Of a stretch of 64,000 bases of DNA, positions 1 to 8,934 are shown in pieces (within the stretch, counting starts at the first letter, position 1; each line of letters starts with the position of its first letter). Below the pieces are notes generated by a model that did not search any database, had not been told where the DNA came from, and worked only from the letters and a program-made list of their open reading frames with translations. Both the position numbers and the translations under genes were made by a program. The DNA comes from Roseimaritima multifibrata (GTDB taxonomy: Bacteria; Planctomycetota; Planctomycetia; Pirellulales; Pirellulaceae): the NCBI RefSeq assembly GCF_007741495.1, contig NZ_CP036262.1:6386001-6450000 (forward strand), in the 5' to 3' direction.

Positions 1-523
1 CGTCGACAGTCTGCTTAGCTACGGCACTGACTCGCACTGCCAACATTGTCTCATTGGCGTTCGGATTTGCTTGGACAGCGCGCAGGAGCGTGTAGTCCAA
101 ATCTTCGGGATGTTTATGCTGATGCTGTTCCAACCGTCGCCAGGCAAGTTCCAACAGCCCGCGTCTCCAATGTCCCCTCCAAGCTGTCGATTGCGCTGCG
201 AAAACATCCCAGTTGACGTCTGGATGGATCTGGTCGGCGGGTAATCGCTGCAAGGAAACATTGAGTGCGGAACGGAGCCCTACGATCAAATAGTCTCGCA
301 GCCGACCGGGGCGAGCGTTCCCATAACCTTTGCTAACCAAGTGCTGCAAGAACAAAGTAAGCGTACGATCAGCGAGCGGTTCGGCCCCCACCGCTTCGAT
401 CAACATCGCTCGCATCGGCGACAAATAACGGATCACAAACCCCGCGGCGTTGCTCGCTTCGGACCATGGCTGCGAATCCCGCAACATCCCCTGAGTCCCA
501 GCGGTTTCTTTTGAATCACTCAC
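1..523 (-). CDS. Sigma-70-like/ECF-type regulatory protein, 3' part outside window
   Basis: The frame is open from a GTG at 523 to the window edge, giving 174 codons without a stop, so the C-terminus is missing. The GTG overlaps the kinase stop (GTGA), implying translational coupling. The visible part has FVIRYLSPMRAML, then LFLQHLVSKGY, LRDYLIVGLRSAL and a Trp/Arg-rich helix, WRGHWRRGLLELAWRRLE. This order resembles the N-terminal region of planctomycete ECF-like sigma proteins that sit beside Ser/Thr kinases. No region-4 helix-turn-helix is visible because the gene is cut. The coding frame and coupling are clear; the family is a guess from pattern memory. Confidence 0.5.
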   Translation of the reverse strand, partial: MSDSKETAGTQGMLRDSQPWSEASNAAGFVIRYLSPMRAMLIEAVGAEPLADRTLTLFLQHLVSKGYGNARPGRLRDYLIVGLRSALNVSLQRLPADQIHPDVNWDVFAAQSTAWRGHWRRGLLELAWRRLEQHQHKHPEDLDYTLLRAVQANPNANETMLAVRVSAVAKQTVD

Positions 524-2670
524 AGGGACTCCGCCTCCAGCTTCAAGGCCAATGCAGGGGCTTTTTCGGGATCGGATTCCTTCGCCACAAATTGCAGCGG
601 TTTGCTAGGTGTGTGTGCCGCGACGAACACCAAGGTAAGAAAGTCGCCTGCACTGCGAACCGCGTCATCCAATTCGGCACCAAACAAACGGACCGAGTCG
701 ACTTGGCCGCTCAAAACGCCTCCCGTGTTATCCCCTTTAGACGTCCCCAAAAAATCAAGCTCACCGAATCCATCGACCATGGAAGCGTTTTCTAAATCCA
801 ATCGCCCCTCACCGCTTTCTTTCCAATCGTCCGCAATCCGATCACGCACCGCATAGGCGCGAACGGCGAACATCTCTTGAGGCGAAGGCTCGGCCAGCGT
901 TAGGGTCAGCACGACATGCCGCATCCTCTTTTCAAGACCTTCGATCCGGCGCAGATCAAACTTCAAAAAAATCAATTGTTGTTTATCGGCTGAATCGTCA
1001 GCGGTCCCAGCGAGAATCAACGATTTCGCGACTCCCAAATCCTTTTCCGATTTTTTACCCACCGTGGTATCGGCTCCATCGCCCGTCCAGGTTCGGACAA
1101 TTTCATAACCGTCCAGCGGCTCGCTGCGGAGATTGGGAACCAATCGCAGAGGCAGAGCAACCTCGTGAATAACCGAACCTCGTGGTGTTTCCAGTGCGAC
1201 GATCGCTTGGTACAGGCCGACGGGAATGGTTGCGGTTTCAAAATGGATCGTACAAGACGTTTTCTTACCCGGCTGTGGGAGCTGACTTGGTCGACGGCGC
1301 AGCGGCATCGCATATCCGTCACGGCGGATTCCATTTTGCGAAGCCAAATAGAGCTGGCAGGCGACCAAGGTAGGTCGATCGGCGTACAGTCGGACTGGGT
1401 CGTCTTCCCTGCCGACCGCTTGATTCACAATATCGAAGGTCACTTCGCCAAGGTCTCCGACTCCGATCTCTGTTTCTAAAAGCCGTGCCTGCTGGAGTTG
1501 CAAAGCGGCCAATTGACCTGGCAACAGGGGAGGCAATGATTTTGGAGCCGCCACAGCCGAGGACCTGCCTTGATTGTCCGTCGCAGGAATATCGACAGCA
1601 GGATAAAGCACCTTCAACCCCAGAATCACCAGCAATACCGTCAGAAAGGATCCACCGATAATGGAGAGCGCAACTGGCGAAGCTAACCACTTAAGCGGGA
1701 CCCGCTCGGGACGCGACTTGGCACGGTTTAGGGAGGAGCCCGTTTTAGTGATTTCCGAATCGGTCACAATCCGGAGGGCAGCTTGGCTTTCGGAAAGAAG
1801 AGATTCCTGCACAGCAAGAAGCTCCTGCTTTAATTCCGCTGCCGAAGCAGGACGATCGCGCGCCTCCTTAGACAACATCCTTTCAATCAATTCCGCCAAG
1901 GGGAGCGGAATGTTTGGATTGAAATCGAGCGGCGAGGGAGTTTGATGGGCGATGATTGCGATCAACATCATCGGGACGACCTTCTCTTCAAAAGGCAACC
2001 GTCCTGTACACAATTCAAACAGCACCACTCCCAGCGAATACAGGTCGCTGCGATCGTCCAACCTTTCGTTACGTGCCTGTTCAGGCGAAAGATAACCTGG
2101 CGTCCCGACGACGCTCCCTCGGCCGGTCAATTGAGCGGCAGGGGCTCCGGCAAGGGCGAGACCAAAATCGAGAATTTTGGGGCGTCCACTAGGCACTTCC
2201 AGCCAAATGTTCGCCGGCTTGATATCCCGATGAATGATCCCACGGGCATGAGCGGCCGCCAAGCCATCGCATAGCTGGCAAGCCAGCTGAATCAATTCCG
2301 AAGGAGAAAATTTCGGCTTGGAGGCGTTACGATCCTCAAGCGATTCCCCTTCCAGAAGCTCCATCGCCATGAAAGGAGTTTGATTGTGCTGGCCAACTTC
2401 ATAGATCCTGACGACATAATCGCTATCGATCGCCGCCATTGCTCGGGCTTCATCCAAGAAACGGTGGCGACTATTGGGAGTCGCAGCGAACCGTTCATTC
2501 ATGACTTTCAGGGCAATATCACGCTGCAGACGCGTATCCTGAGCCAAAAAGACTCGCCCCATACCACCGCTGCCGATAATACTCAGCACACGATATGGCC
2601 CTAAACGCCCTAGCTCGCCGGTTTGACGCGGCGGTTCTAGAAAATCGTTTTTCGAAGATGCGTCAGCCAT
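520..2670 (-). CDS. Membrane-anchored Ser/Thr protein kinase with DNRLRE-like C-terminal domain
   Basis: A Hanks-type kinase domain fills about residues 25-290: glycine loop GSGGMGRVF, VAIK-equivalent IALKVM, catalytic HRDIKPANI, DFG, and the activation segment GTPGYLSPEQ. One membrane helix follows at about 330-352 (WLASPVALSIIGGSFLTVLL). The rest, about 350 residues, should be extracytoplasmic. Its last 180 residues (from GYEIVRTWTGDGADT) resemble DNRLRE/CBM-like beta-sandwich modules found in planctomycete surface proteins. ATG 2670 is preferred; in-frame ATG 2706 and TTG 2733 would add 12 or 21 unlikely residues. The stop overlaps the start of a sigma-like gene, so the kinase may control transcription through it. 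No Shine-Dalgarno is seen. Confidence 0.9.
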   Translation of the reverse strand: MADASSKNDFLEPPRQTGELGRLGPYRVLSIIGSGGMGRVFLAQDTRLQRDIALKVMNERFAATPNSRHRFLDEARAMAAIDSDYVVRIYEVGQHNQTPFMAMELLEGESLEDRNASKPKFSPSELIQLACQLCDGLAAAHARGIIHRDIKPANIWLEVPSGRPKILDFGLALAGAPAAQLTGRGSVVGTPGYLSPEQARNERLDDRSDLYSLGVVLFELCTGRLPFEEKVVPMMLIAIIAHQTPSPLDFNPNIPLPLAELIERMLSKEARDRPASAAELKQELLAVQESLLSESQAALRIVTDSEITKTGSSLNRAKSRPERVPLKWLASPVALSIIGGSFLTVLLVILGLKVLYPAVDIPATDNQGRSSAVAAPKSLPPLLPGQLAALQLQQARLLETEIGVGDLGEVTFDIVNQAVGREDDPVRLYADRPTLVACQLYLASQNGIRRDGYAMPLRRRPSQLPQPGKKTSCTIHFETATIPVGLYQAIVALETPRGSVIHEVALPLRLVPNLRSEPLDGYEIVRTWTGDGADTTVGKKSEKDLGVAKSLILAGTADDSADKQQLIFLKFDLRRIEGLEKRMRHVVLTLTLAEPSPQEMFAVRAYAVRDRIADDWKESGEGRLDLENASMVDGFGELDFLGTSKGDNTGGVLSGQVDSVRLFGAELDDAVRSAGDFLTLVFVAAHTPSKPLQFVAKESDPEKAPALALKLEAESL

Positions 2671-2781
2671 AGCGTCAATCTTAACTAGAAGATCGCACTG
2701 TCGCATTGGGGGGTCCCAAACATCCCCTGCCAAGGGAAGACGCTAATTTTGAGACGTACGATGAAGGTTGGAGCCAAAAAT

Positions 2782-2910
2782 TCTAGCGGTAGGACGCGAG
2801 CCCTCCGGCCCGTCGATAGAACCCAACTGCAAAAGGCCGGACGGCTTGCGCCGTTCCGCTAAGAAGGTGGAAGCAAAATCTTAGCGGCAGGGCGCGAGCC
2901 CTCCGGCCCG
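2782..2910. repeat. Palindromic REP-like element, related to the 43.4-kb array
   Basis: The segment holds the modules TAGCGGTAGGACGCGAGCCC, GGCCGGACGGCTTGCGCCG and TTAGCGGCAGGGCGCGAGCC. These are the same modules as in the 102-bp tandem array at 43428-43996, here as one and a half units. It lies between leuA and the kinase gene, just after the leuA stop, and has no coding potential. It is a dispersed intergenic repeat family that can fold into GC-rich hairpins. Confidence 0.75.
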
Positions 2911-2919
2911 TTGACGGCA

Positions 2920-4509
2920 TTAAGATGCTGCCTGGGCTGCGATTCGGTTGACCGCGTTCAGGATCGCCAGAATCGTTGCTTCGACGGTGTCGGTGCTGAC
3001 ACCGATCCCTCGATAAAGTTCTCCTTGGTACTCCACTTCGACGCGAACTTCCCCTTGAGCGTCTCGCCCGAGCGTCGCACTGTGGACTCGGAAGTTTTTG
3101 CAAACCGTTTCGATTCCGGTGATTCGCTCGACAGCCCAAAATGCGGCGTCGATCGGGCCATCCCCTTCTTCAACGGTCTCGGTAAATTCGTCCTCGCCAC
3201 TTCGCAGCGTGACGGTCACCATCGGCTTTCGGTTACGGCCACTGGTGACTTCAAAATCGGTTAACGACCAATGAGCTTCGACTCGGTCACTGATCTCGCT
3301 TCCGATCAATGCCACGATATCTCCGTCGTAGATTTCTTTCTTTTTGTCCGCCAGTTTTTTGAATTCAGCGAACACGGACTGCAACTGTTCGCCGGTCAGC
3401 TGAAACCCTAACTGGCGAGCTCGATCGGCAAGCGCGGCTCGCCCACTGTGCTTGCCCAAGACCAAGTCTGTTTTTGCGAACCCGACTTCTTCGGGGGACA
3501 TGATTTCGTAAGTACTTCGTTCCTTCAGCATCCCATCTTGGTGGATCCCTGATTCGTGCGCAAACGCATTTCGTCCCACGATCGCCTTATTTCGCTGCAC
3601 CACAATTCCGGTGGTGGCACTTACCAAGCGACTGGTAGGGACCAAACGTTTGGTGTCGATATTGGTTGTGAAATGGTAGTAATCACTACGCGTCCGAAGT
3701 GCCATCACCACCTCTTCCAAGGCGGCATTCCCTGCTCGTTCACCGATACCGTTGATCGTACATTCGATCTGCCCTGCCCCGGCTTCCACAGCTGCCAGTG
3801 AATTGGCGACCGCCATCCCCAGGTCATCATGGCAATGCGTACTGATCACCGCTTTGTCGATGTTGGGAACTCGATCCCGCAGCATTCGAATCCGAGCAAA
3901 GACTTCGCCGGGTGTCGCGTAGCCGACGGTATCGGGGATATTGACGGTCGTTGCCCCGGCGTCGATGGCCGCTTCAACGACTCGGCAAAGGAAATCGTGT
4001 TCGGTCCGGCAGGCATCCTCGGGTGAGAATTCCACGTCATCACAAACAGCCGCAGCCCGGCGGACTCCTGAGACGGCTCGCTCGACGATCTCATCGGGCG
4101 TCATCCGAAGTTTGAATTCGCGATGAATCGCACTGGTCGCCAGAAACACATGAATCCGTGCTTGAGGTGCGTGCTTAAGGGCCTCCCAAGCTCGATCGAT
4201 ATCTTTGTCGCTACAGCGGGCCAACCCACAGACCGTCACACCGCGAACGGTTGCCGCGATCTGCTTGACCGCTTCAAAATCGCCCGGCGAGGCAATCGGA
4301 AACCCCGCTTCGATGACGTCGACGCCCAGATCAGCCAGCGCCTGAGCGACTTCCAGTTTTTCGCTCAGGTTCATGCTTGCCCCTGGGGACTGCTCACCAT
4401 CACGAAGCGTGGTATCAAAGATACGCACGGGGCGAGGCTCGGATGCCGGGTTACCTGAACCAGACTGTCCCGTTTGAGGCCGATTTGAATCGGGCGTGTC
4501 CGTCGACAT
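2920..4509 (-). CDS. leuA: 2-isopropylmalate synthase
   Basis: LeuA condenses acetyl-CoA with 2-oxoisovalerate in the first committed step of leucine synthesis (cytoplasm). The 529-residue protein opens with a short polar extension, then the HMGL-like TIM barrel ([66 protein letters not shown]). The C-terminal LeuA regulatory domain follows from about residue 400 ([27 protein letters not shown]) and normally binds leucine for feedback inhibition. ATG 4509 is chosen over an upstream in-frame start because AGGAG lies 8 bases before it. Upstream are an intrinsic terminator and a leucine-rich leader peptide, so transcription attenuation by leucyl-tRNA supply is likely. Confidence 0.97.
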   Translation of the reverse strand: MSTDTPDSNRPQTGQSGSGNPASEPRPVRIFDTTLRDGEQSPGASMNLSEKLEVAQALADLGVDVIEAGFPIASPGDFEAVKQIAATVRGVTVCGLARCSDKDIDRAWEALKHAPQARIHVFLATSAIHREFKLRMTPDEIVERAVSGVRRAAAVCDDVEFSPEDACRTEHDFLCRVVEAAIDAGATTVNIPDTVGYATPGEVFARIRMLRDRVPNIDKAVISTHCHDDLGMAVANSLAAVEAGAGQIECTINGIGERAGNAALEEVVMALRTRSDYYHFTTNIDTKRLVPTSRLVSATTGIVVQRNKAIVGRNAFAHESGIHQDGMLKERSTYEIMSPEEVGFAKTDLVLGKHSGRAALADRARQLGFQLTGEQLQSVFAEFKKLADKKKEIYDGDIVALIGSEISDRVEAHWSLTDFEVTSGRNRKPMVTVTLRSGEDEFTETVEEGDGPIDAAFWAVERITGIETVCKNFRVHSATLGRDAQGEVRVEVEYQGELYRGIGVSTDTVEATILAILNAVNRIAAQAAS

Positions 4510-4556
4510 AAGAATTCTCCTGAACAATTAAAAACTAGTAGTAGCGAAAAGATACG

Positions 4557-4600
4557 AAAAAACCCCGAAGTCCGCAGGAAGCGGGCTTCGGGGTTTTGTG
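4557..4600 (-). terminator. Intrinsic terminator acting as leucine attenuator
   Basis: On the minus strand AAAACCCCGAAGCCCGC pairs with GCGGACTTCGGGGTTTT across a 5-base loop and is followed by TTTTTT. It sits after the leader-peptide stop codon and about 50 bases before the leuA start, where an attenuator belongs. The strong GC stem plus U-tract is directly visible; regulation is inferred. Confidence 0.88.
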
Positions 4601-4640
4601 AAAAACTTGATTTAGGTCGCCGATCCGGCTATCCAAACCC

Positions 4641-4706
4641 CTAGCACGCTCCTCCTAAGAGGATCCGATGGAGGACTAGCAGGTTTAGCAGCAGGTGCTG
4701 AGACAT
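4641..4706 (-). CDS. Leucine-rich leader peptide (leuL-like), 21 residues
   Basis: ATG 4706 to TAG 4641 encodes 21 residues starting MSQHLLLNLLVLHR. Eight of the 21 are leucine (positions 5, 6, 7, 9, 10, 12, 16, 17), using CTG, CTA, CTC and TTA codons. The stop lies about 40 bases before an intrinsic terminator, itself just before leuA on the same strand. This is the arrangement of leu leader peptides in other bacteria, where ribosome stalling at Leu codons prevents terminator formation. No strong Shine-Dalgarno is visible. The function is inferred from composition and position. Confidence 0.82.
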   Translation of the reverse strand: MSQHLLLNLLVLHRILLGGAC

Positions 4707-4930
4707 TATTTCAATTCGGCGAACGATCGAAATCCGCGTTTTTTAGGTTCGCAGATTGTTGGTTATTAAATTCGCGGACCACAAATGGTTGCTAAATCGC
4801 TTCCAATGTTGATACGATTGCGTGGCCTTCGTCTAAGAGAAGGTAAGCGGGCCCTGAAAGAAAGTCAAGCGATATTCTTACGCGGGACGCCCACCTCCCT
4901 TTCATCACTGCGGATCGCTCAGGCAAGAAC

Positions 4931-5407
4931 ATGGAAGAATGGACCGCCTATCACGAAGCTGGCCATGCACTGATGGCAACTCTGCTGGGAGGCTCTGTTC
5001 ACCACGTGACCATCGAGCCCGACAATGACGACGGTCCCGCTCGGTATGGAGACACATTGGTATCGTGGCCCGGTTTCCGTGACTCAAAAACCTTGCTGCA
5101 AGCGGAGATCCTGGTGTTGCTGTCCGGCCCCATCGCCGAGATGCTTTACCGTGGTGAACCGCTGCATCCCGGATTTGTTCCTGAGTGGGCGGAGGACTGG
5201 CGTCAGGCGTGGGAGCGAGCCGGCACCTTTGTCGCCGAACCGCAGCGGCGTCTTCGGCAAATGGAACAGTGGCTAAAGCAGCTGTACCAGGAATTTGATC
5301 GTCCGCCATTTTGGGCGGCCGTCGCAGCCTTGGCCGACGAATTGCTCGCGCATGAAACGCTCGACCAAGAAATGGTCGAAGAAACGGTAGCCCAGTGGAG
5401 TTTTTGA
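4931..5407 (+). CDS. Stand-alone M41-like zinc metallopeptidase domain protein
   Basis: The 158-residue protein begins MEEWTAYHEAGHALMATLLG. HEAGH is the zinc-binding HEXXH motif in the sequence context of FtsH (M41) protease domains. The later segment AEILVLLSGPIAEMLYRGE matches the M41 pattern in which a third acidic ligand follows. There is no AAA ATPase module and no membrane segment, unlike FtsH, which has over 600 residues. It could be a soluble protease or a degenerate regulatory domain. It stands alone, divergent from the leu operon. The zinc motif is visible; the substrate is unknown. Confidence 0.72.
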   Translation: MEEWTAYHEAGHALMATLLGGSVHHVTIEPDNDDGPARYGDTLVSWPGFRDSKTLLQAEILVLLSGPIAEMLYRGEPLHPGFVPEWAEDWRQAWERAGTFVAEPQRRLRQMEQWLKQLYQEFDRPPFWAAVAALADELLAHETLDQEMVEETVAQWSF

Positions 5408-5540
5408 AGCGACGAAAGAGTGTCGCCTTTCGCTCCGCGAAAGAACGCGTGCAGGCGTTAGATTTAATCGAGATGAGGTCGTGCCGGAAAGTTCGCGTCC
5501 TTCCGCTAAGAATTTGAGTTCGTGATTACCTGTCAGACAC

Positions 5541-6383
5541 TCAGGCGGTCACGCCATTTTCGGCGAGATTCGCTTGCAGCTTGCTCCAGAACGTGGTGTC
5601 ACGTTGGTACTGCTCCGGATCGATCTGGTTTTTGAATGCGTCTAGATAGCCGAGCATATCCTCGGTGATTCCGAAATACGAAAAACCGTCCTCTTCCATT
5701 GGGTTGCGAAACTCGGGGTCGCCCGGCTCATAGTGATGGGAGTAGGCGCCCGATTCGTCGAAAACGAAATTGGCCGTCAACAGCGGCATCTTCATTTGCA
5801 ATTGATAGTGAGCCTGTTCGCCCCAGCTCATGCCGTCGGTCGTTTCGTACCATGCATCCGCGACGGGCTGCGGAGTCCTACTGTCGGGAAATCGAATCCC
5901 GTACCCTTTCCCGGACTGGGTCAAACCGTCTCCGTTCAGATCGACTTGTGCTGCGCGCGGAATTAAAAGGTTCAACGCCCCTTCATCGCTCAAGCCTTGC
6001 ACATCGATTGGATCGCCAAGCCGCTGAATGTCCTGTACGACCTGCAAATCGTCGCTGGACAGCCTCGCTAAAAATGATTTGGGATCCAGATAAGCCCCTT
6101 CGCGATAGGCCTGATTTAAAACCTCGCCATACTTCTGCTTTAAATCCTGCGGCGATTCCAGCGTTCGGTAACTCCCCTGCATCGTTACCGAAAACCAGTC
6201 ATCCCAAGCCGTCTGAACCTGCTGATCCGTTGCGACATCAGGGTCGACAGGCTGCGAAGTACGATACCCGGCGTGCCCCGATTCAGCCAACACCTGACTG
6301 AACACATCCTGCAAACTTTGGTCGGCGGCTCGCTGCCTTTGTTGCTGAGTCTGAAATCCCTCAGGCAGTCCTAAAATCTCCAT
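5541..6383 (-). CDS. Hypothetical protein with one EF-hand-like loop
   Basis: No family is recognised in these 280 residues. The N-terminus (MEILGLPEGFQTQQQRQ) is polar, with no signal peptide or membrane helix. Residues about 147-155 (VDLNGDGLTQ) look like a calcium-binding EF-hand loop. The C-terminal half is rich in aromatic and acidic residues (YSHHYEPGDPEFRNPMEEDG). It may be a soluble or non-classically exported protein. It is transcribed away from the M41-like gene's 3' end and has no evident operon partner. The 268 bases on its upstream side carry no gene. Confidence 0.6.
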   Translation of the reverse strand: MEILGLPEGFQTQQQRQRAADQSLQDVFSQVLAESGHAGYRTSQPVDPDVATDQQVQTAWDDWFSVTMQGSYRTLESPQDLKQKYGEVLNQAYREGAYLDPKSFLARLSSDDLQVVQDIQRLGDPIDVQGLSDEGALNLLIPRAAQVDLNGDGLTQSGKGYGIRFPDSRTPQPVADAWYETTDGMSWGEQAHYQLQMKMPLLTANFVFDESGAYSHHYEPGDPEFRNPMEEDGFSYFGITEDMLGYLDAFKNQIDPEQYQRDTTFWSKLQANLAENGVTA

Positions 6384-6651
6384 ATCAACAACTCAACGAT
6401 CTGGACTGAAAGCTCAACAGAACTACGGAAATACCCCAATCACTTGCTTTCTATTCCATCGGAACCTCCCACCCCTATCTTCAGAAAAACCAGCAATCCC
6501 AAAGAAGGAGGCCCTCGATCGCCGCTGTCACAGACGAAGCCGTTTCTTTGGTTGCGTTACCCAGACCATCGGCGTCGCACAGACCGCAACGGCTAGCCTG
6601 GTTTTGGACACATGCAAATTCATTTTGCCCCAAAAACCTTAATCGATTGAT

Positions 6652-8934
6652 TTAGGCTGAAGATTTTGAGAACAAACGCTTCGGATTAAAATTCGTCCGC
6701 AGAATCCACTCCGCCGCCAATGAAGTAAAAAGCAACAAAGCGACCAGCGGATGATTCCACAGCGGGGTCGCCGGCAGAGGCTGCAAGCGGACGGGAGGGA
6801 GTGCTGGAATGGCCGCTTGCAATTGTTTTGCGAAGCGAGCGTTTGGTTCTAAAAAAGTTCCACCAGAACGCTCCGCAGCCACCTGCATCGCGGCGAAGTC
6901 GCTATTCAAGCGAATCTTCTCCAGCGGCGTCACATCGACGACAAAACGATCTTCCAGCGGAGCGCCGGAGGCGATCAATGGTTCGATCAAAATGGCCTGG
7001 TAACTTCCCGCCGGCAGATCCACCGCCGCCGCTCGATACTCTCCTGGCCCGACGGAATCCAATTCAATCATCTGCTCATGATCGCCGCTTCGCAGCAGCA
7101 CTTTCACGACTTGCGGATCACCTTGAATTTTCGCTCGCAACGGAACCGTTTCACCGACGGCAAACCGGTCACCCTCGACTTCTAATTCCCATGGACTATT
7201 CGAAGCCTGCCGTTTTCCACGAGCGAGTTCACGGATCGCTTGCAACCAATAGCGTTCATGCAAATTGCCGGTACCGTCAAACGACTGCAGCCGAAACGTC
7301 TCATCGGTCAACTGCAAACGAACCTGACCGGCACCCGCAAACTGAGTCACCACAATTGGTAACGCTTCCGCATCATCGGATTCCCAAAGCACTTTACCAA
7401 GCGGCCTTACCTGACGGGCAGCCCAAACGGCGGACAGCATTGGCAACGGCACATCCCCTGACTCACTTAACCGCAACGACGAGGTATTTTTTCCCAGCGG
7501 AGTCCAACGAATCGACTTCATCCCCTGCGTGGAACGAGGCGTTTCAACACTTTGCAAATCAACAGGAACCATCGATTGCAACGGCGTCCCCTTTAGTTCT
7601 GCTGGCAAATGCCGAGGTCCCGCAACAATGATCAAACCGACCCCATCCTCCTGAACCGCCAACGCAAGTTGTTTCAGAAAGATATCTCCCAAGAGAGAAA
7701 GCGCCGCATCGCTAAGGATCACCGCGTCCATCTGCTTCAAAGCCTCCCGCCCCACCGGCGGAAGGATTTCCGCCGTTTGATCCTGACGTGCGTATTCAGG
7801 ATCTCCGCTCTGCAGCACCGACGTCAGTTCGATCAAAGGTTTGCTTGAATCGGCTTGGTTCCGCACCCGTTCCAGCAAGTGCTTTAGATATCGAAATTCA
7901 TAGCTAGGCCGGTCCTGAACCAACAACACTTTTAATGGCTGATCGCGTATATCGACACGAATCACTCGCTCGTTATTGGCCCGTTCGATTTCAGTCGCCT
8001 GTGGCACAACCACGACTTTCCACATAGCCTCTTTCGGTTGATCCGCAACAAACGTAAGCTCCACCGCATGCATGCTTTCTCCATCGGCAACACGGATCGT
8101 TTGACGATCACGCACTTCACCGGTCGATTCATCCTGAAGCTGCACTTCCACTTCTTGGCCCGCCTTCAGCCCGGTTGTTCGCACCATCGCCTGCACGGTG
8201 ACGCGATCCCCCATCAAGGCCCAGGCACCATGAATCACGTCTTCGATCGCCAAATCCAATCGGACTTCAGTCTTCCCCAGTCCAACCATCACAAGTGGTA
8301 TTTGCTGGATTGCCGCTTGATCCGCAGCGGCTTGTAAGGTTTTGCCGTCGGTAACGATCCCATCTGAAATCAACACGATCGCCGCCGTTCGTTGACCAGC
8401 CTGCAACGCGACCGTTTCCAGTAGCCAATTTCCAAGTGGGCTGCGTGGATACTCTTCCAAATCCGCTAATTCCTCCGCTAGTTCTTGCGGATCGTTTAGA
8501 TCAATCGAGCCATTCCAGCCTTCAATTCGAACCTGATAACTCTCTTGCAGCAGAGACAAGACATTCTGGTCATCCAGCAAAATATCGGAAGCTTGCTGAA
8601 GACGGGAAAGTGCGTCGCTCCCCGCGGAAGTTGATACGTCAGCAGGAGCCTGCATGCTCCCGGAATGATCCAGCAGTAGAACAACTTCCGCTGGCTGGGT
8701 TTCATACCTTGCCAAAGCAAACCCGCTCAACATGGCCAGCAGCATCAGCAAGGAGAAAGCGCGGAGAAAAATCATCAGGAAGCGGGGACCAAGGCCCGGC
8801 GCATTCTTCCAATAGGAAAGAACGGCGACAGCAACCAAAAGAATCGCCAACAGGCCGACAACCCAAATCGGCAGCGGCCAGTACGCTTGCCACGTGCTCC
8901 CATTCCAAGACCAAGTTTGAAGATCCGCGATCAT
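6652..8934 (-). CDS. VWA-domain membrane protein, last gene of the oxidase/MoxR operon
   Basis: This 760-residue protein has two N-terminal membrane helices (about residues 20-40 and 52-75) and a von Willebrand A domain with the MIDAS start LLLDHSGSMQ near residue 85. A long periplasmic region with a glutamine-amidotransferase-like fold pattern (LLVQDRPSYEFRYLKHLLER) follows, then a C-terminal helix at HPLVALLLFTSLAAEWIL. Such proteins are standard partners of BatA-like and DUF58 proteins beside MoxR ATPases. The start overlaps the previous gene's stop by ATGA (8931-8934), so it is translationally coupled. The role in envelope or complex assembly is inferred from family and context. Confidence 0.85.
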   Translation of the reverse strand: MIADLQTWSWNGSTWQAYWPLPIWVVGLLAILLVAVAVLSYWKNAPGLGPRFLMIFLRAFSLLMLLAMLSGFALARYETQPAEVVLLLDHSGSMQAPADVSTSAGSDALSRLQQASDILLDDQNVLSLLQESYQVRIEGWNGSIDLNDPQELAEELADLEEYPRSPLGNWLLETVALQAGQRTAAIVLISDGIVTDGKTLQAAADQAAIQQIPLVMVGLGKTEVRLDLAIEDVIHGAWALMGDRVTVQAMVRTTGLKAGQEVEVQLQDESTGEVRDRQTIRVADGESMHAVELTFVADQPKEAMWKVVVVPQATEIERANNERVIRVDIRDQPLKVLLVQDRPSYEFRYLKHLLERVRNQADSSKPLIELTSVLQSGDPEYARQDQTAEILPPVGREALKQMDAVILSDAALSLLGDIFLKQLALAVQEDGVGLIIVAGPRHLPAELKGTPLQSMVPVDLQSVETPRSTQGMKSIRWTPLGKNTSSLRLSESGDVPLPMLSAVWAARQVRPLGKVLWESDDAEALPIVVTQFAGAGQVRLQLTDETFRLQSFDGTGNLHERYWLQAIRELARGKRQASNSPWELEVEGDRFAVGETVPLRAKIQGDPQVVKVLLRSGDHEQMIELDSVGPGEYRAAAVDLPAGSYQAILIEPLIASGAPLEDRFVVDVTPLEKIRLNSDFAAMQVAAERSGGTFLEPNARFAKQLQAAIPALPPVRLQPLPATPLWNHPLVALLLFTSLAAEWILRTNFNPKRLFSKSSA

